Origin: an uncultured Eubacteriales bacterium
Lineage (GTDB): Bacteria > Bacillota > Clostridia > Oscillospirales > Oscillospiraceae
Direction: 5' to 3'
Assembly (NCBI GenBank): GCA_900551495.1
Contig: URWG01000112.1
Coordinates: 1 to 6,129 of the forward strand
DNA: 6,129 nucleotides
Shown: positions 5,070 through 6,129 of the stretch, piece after piece
Numbering within the stretch: the stretch's first letter is position 1
Layout: each line of letters begins with the position of its first letter
Translations under genes and position numbers: made by a program
Notes under the pieces: model-generated
The model's database searches: none
What the model was told of the DNA's origin: nothing
What the model saw: the letters and a program-made list of their open reading frames with translations, nothing else

Positions 5070-6068
5070 ATGTTTGATCGTCTGATTGAAATTCTCAAGG
5101 CAAATCCCCGCAAGATCGTCTTTACCGAGGGTCACGACGCCCGTATTTTGGACGCCGCCGCCCGTCTGAAGAAGGAGGGCTTCCTCACCCCGATCCTGAT
5201 CGGCAATGCGGAAGTTGTCCGCGCCAAGGCTGCCGAGGGCGGCTTTGACATCGAAGGGCTGGAGATCATCGACCCCGCGACCTATCCCGAAATGGACGCC
5301 ATGGTCGAGAAGATGGTCGAGCTGCGCAAGGGCAAGATGTCCGCGGAGGACTGCCGCGCCGCACTGGGGAAGGGCAACTACTTCGGCACCATGCTGGTGA
5401 AGATGGGCTATGCCGACTCTCTGCTCGGCGGCGCTACCTACTCCACCGCCGACACCGTCCGTCCGGCGCTCCAGCTCGTTAAGACCAAGCCCGGCGCACA
5501 CCTCGTCTCGTCCTGCTTCATTCTCGTTCGCGGCGAAGAAAAGCTCGCCATGGGCGACTGCGCCATCAACATCTCCTACGAGGACACCCTCGACAAGGAG
5601 GGCAACGTCGTTGTCTCCGCCGCGGATAAGCTCGCGGAGGTCGCCGTCGAGGTCGCAAACTGTGCCAAGCTCTTCGGCATCGACCCGAAGGTCGCCATGC
5701 TGAGTTTCTCCACCAAGGGCAGCGGCAAGGGCGGCACGGTCGCGCTGTCGCAGGCTGCCACCGCAAAGGCAAAGGCGCTCGCGCCCGACCTCGCCATCGA
5801 CGGCGAGATGCAGTTCGATGCCGCCGTCTCTCCGGTCGTCGGTCAGCTCAAGTTCCCGGGCAGCCCCGTCGCCGGCTATGCCAACACCTTCGTGTTCCCG
5901 TGCATTGAGGCGGGCAACATCGGCTATAAGATCGCGCAGCGTCTGGGCGGCTTTGAGGCATACGGTCCCATTCTGCTGGGTCTGAACGCCCCGATCAACG
6001 ACCTCAGCCGCGGCTGCAACGCCGACGAGGTCTACAAAATGGCAATCATCACTGCTGCACAGAAGTAA
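5070..6068 (+). CDS. pta: Phosphate acetyltransferase
   Basis: The product has 332 residues. It converts acetyl-CoA + phosphate to acetyl phosphate + CoA in the cytosol; with acetate kinase this yields acetate and ATP, and acetyl phosphate can also act as a phosphodonor. It is the short Pta form, without the N-terminal regulatory domains of the E. coli enzyme. Seen in order: KIVFTEGHDARIL (15-27), NYFGTMLV (103-110), STADTVRPALQ (125-135), RGEEKLAMGDCAINIS (154-169), AMLSFSTKGSGKGG (209-222), DGEMQFDAA (244-252), AGNIGYKIAQRLG (281-293) and the active-site region NDLSRGCNADEVY (310-322) with Ser313 and Arg314. GGAGG (5057-5061) lies 8 bases before the ATG at 5070. An in-frame ATG at 5037 would add 11 unusual residues and swallow that ribosome site, so it is rejected. 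About 9-10 residues near 170-183 look extra compared with my memory of the Bacillus protein. Confidence 0.97.
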   Translation: MFDRLIEILKANPRKIVFTEGHDARILDAAARLKKEGFLTPILIGNAEVVRAKAAEGGFDIEGLEIIDPATYPEMDAMVEKMVELRKGKMSAEDCRAALGKGNYFGTMLVKMGYADSLLGGATYSTADTVRPALQLVKTKPGAHLVSSCFILVRGEEKLAMGDCAINISYEDTLDKEGNVVVSAADKLAEVAVEVANCAKLFGIDPKVAMLSFSTKGSGKGGTVALSQAATAKAKALAPDLAIDGEMQFDAAVSPVVGQLKFPGSPVAGYANTFVFPCIEAGNIGYKIAQRLGGFEAYGPILLGLNAPINDLSRGCNADEVYKMAIITAAQK

Positions 6069-6095
6069 AACTCAGGTATTTTTGATAAGCTGTAC

Positions 6096-6129
6096 TCGGC
6101 GTCCGCACACCCCGCGGACGCCGATTCTC
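6096..6129 (+). terminator. Probable terminator hairpin after pta, tail cut by the window edge
   Basis: A perfect 11-bp GC-rich stem pairs 6096-6106 with 6114-6124 around a 7-base loop (ACACCCC), starting 28 bases after the pta stop. Only TTCTC follows before the window ends, so the T-run cannot be confirmed. The strength and position of the hairpin fit a rho-independent terminator. If real, a downstream ackA would need its own promoter. Confidence 0.65.

Overview
The window looks like chromosome of a moderately GC-rich anaerobic Firmicute, most likely a gut-type clostridium of the Oscillospiraceae/Ruminococcaceae kind. The reasons are strong AGGAGG-type ribosome sites, clear sigma-A promoters in AT-rich gaps, U-tailed hairpin terminators, a two-CBS protein of a type I recall from Clostridia, and a Pta that matches my memory of the Bacillus enzyme. 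The genus cannot be fixed from this sequence. All seven genes are intact.

Layout. The left edge (1-34) is a truncated, inverted copy of a dispersed repeat. A GtrA-family membrane protein (95-562) is on the minus strand. A 240-base divergent gap holds one promoter for gtrA (617-645, minus) and one for trmL (714-742, plus), plus a GC-rich trmL leader with competing hairpins. On the plus strand follow trmL (tRNA wobble 2'-O-methyltransferase), pgk and tpiA, closed by a perfect 14-bp terminator at 3353-3391. A new promoter then drives a two-gene unit: a CBS-pair protein starting at TTG 3496, and an RluA/RluD-type pseudouridine synthase that overlaps it by ATGA. A promoter inside the end of the synthase gene (4798-4827) leads through a 240-base gap, mostly filled by a palindromic repeat (4866-5015), into pta. 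A terminator hairpin follows at the right edge.

Function. Pgk and TpiA are lower-glycolysis enzymes, and Pta makes acetyl phosphate from acetyl-CoA for acetate and ATP production, so the window combines fermentation genes with two RNA-modification genes. gap, eno and ackA are not in the window.

No new defence, mobile or biosynthetic system is visible. The most unusual feature is the repeat in the pta leader. It sits inside a further interrupted inverted repeat (4848-4864 / 5026-5041), so most of the pta 5' leader could fold into one closed structure ending just before the ribosome site.
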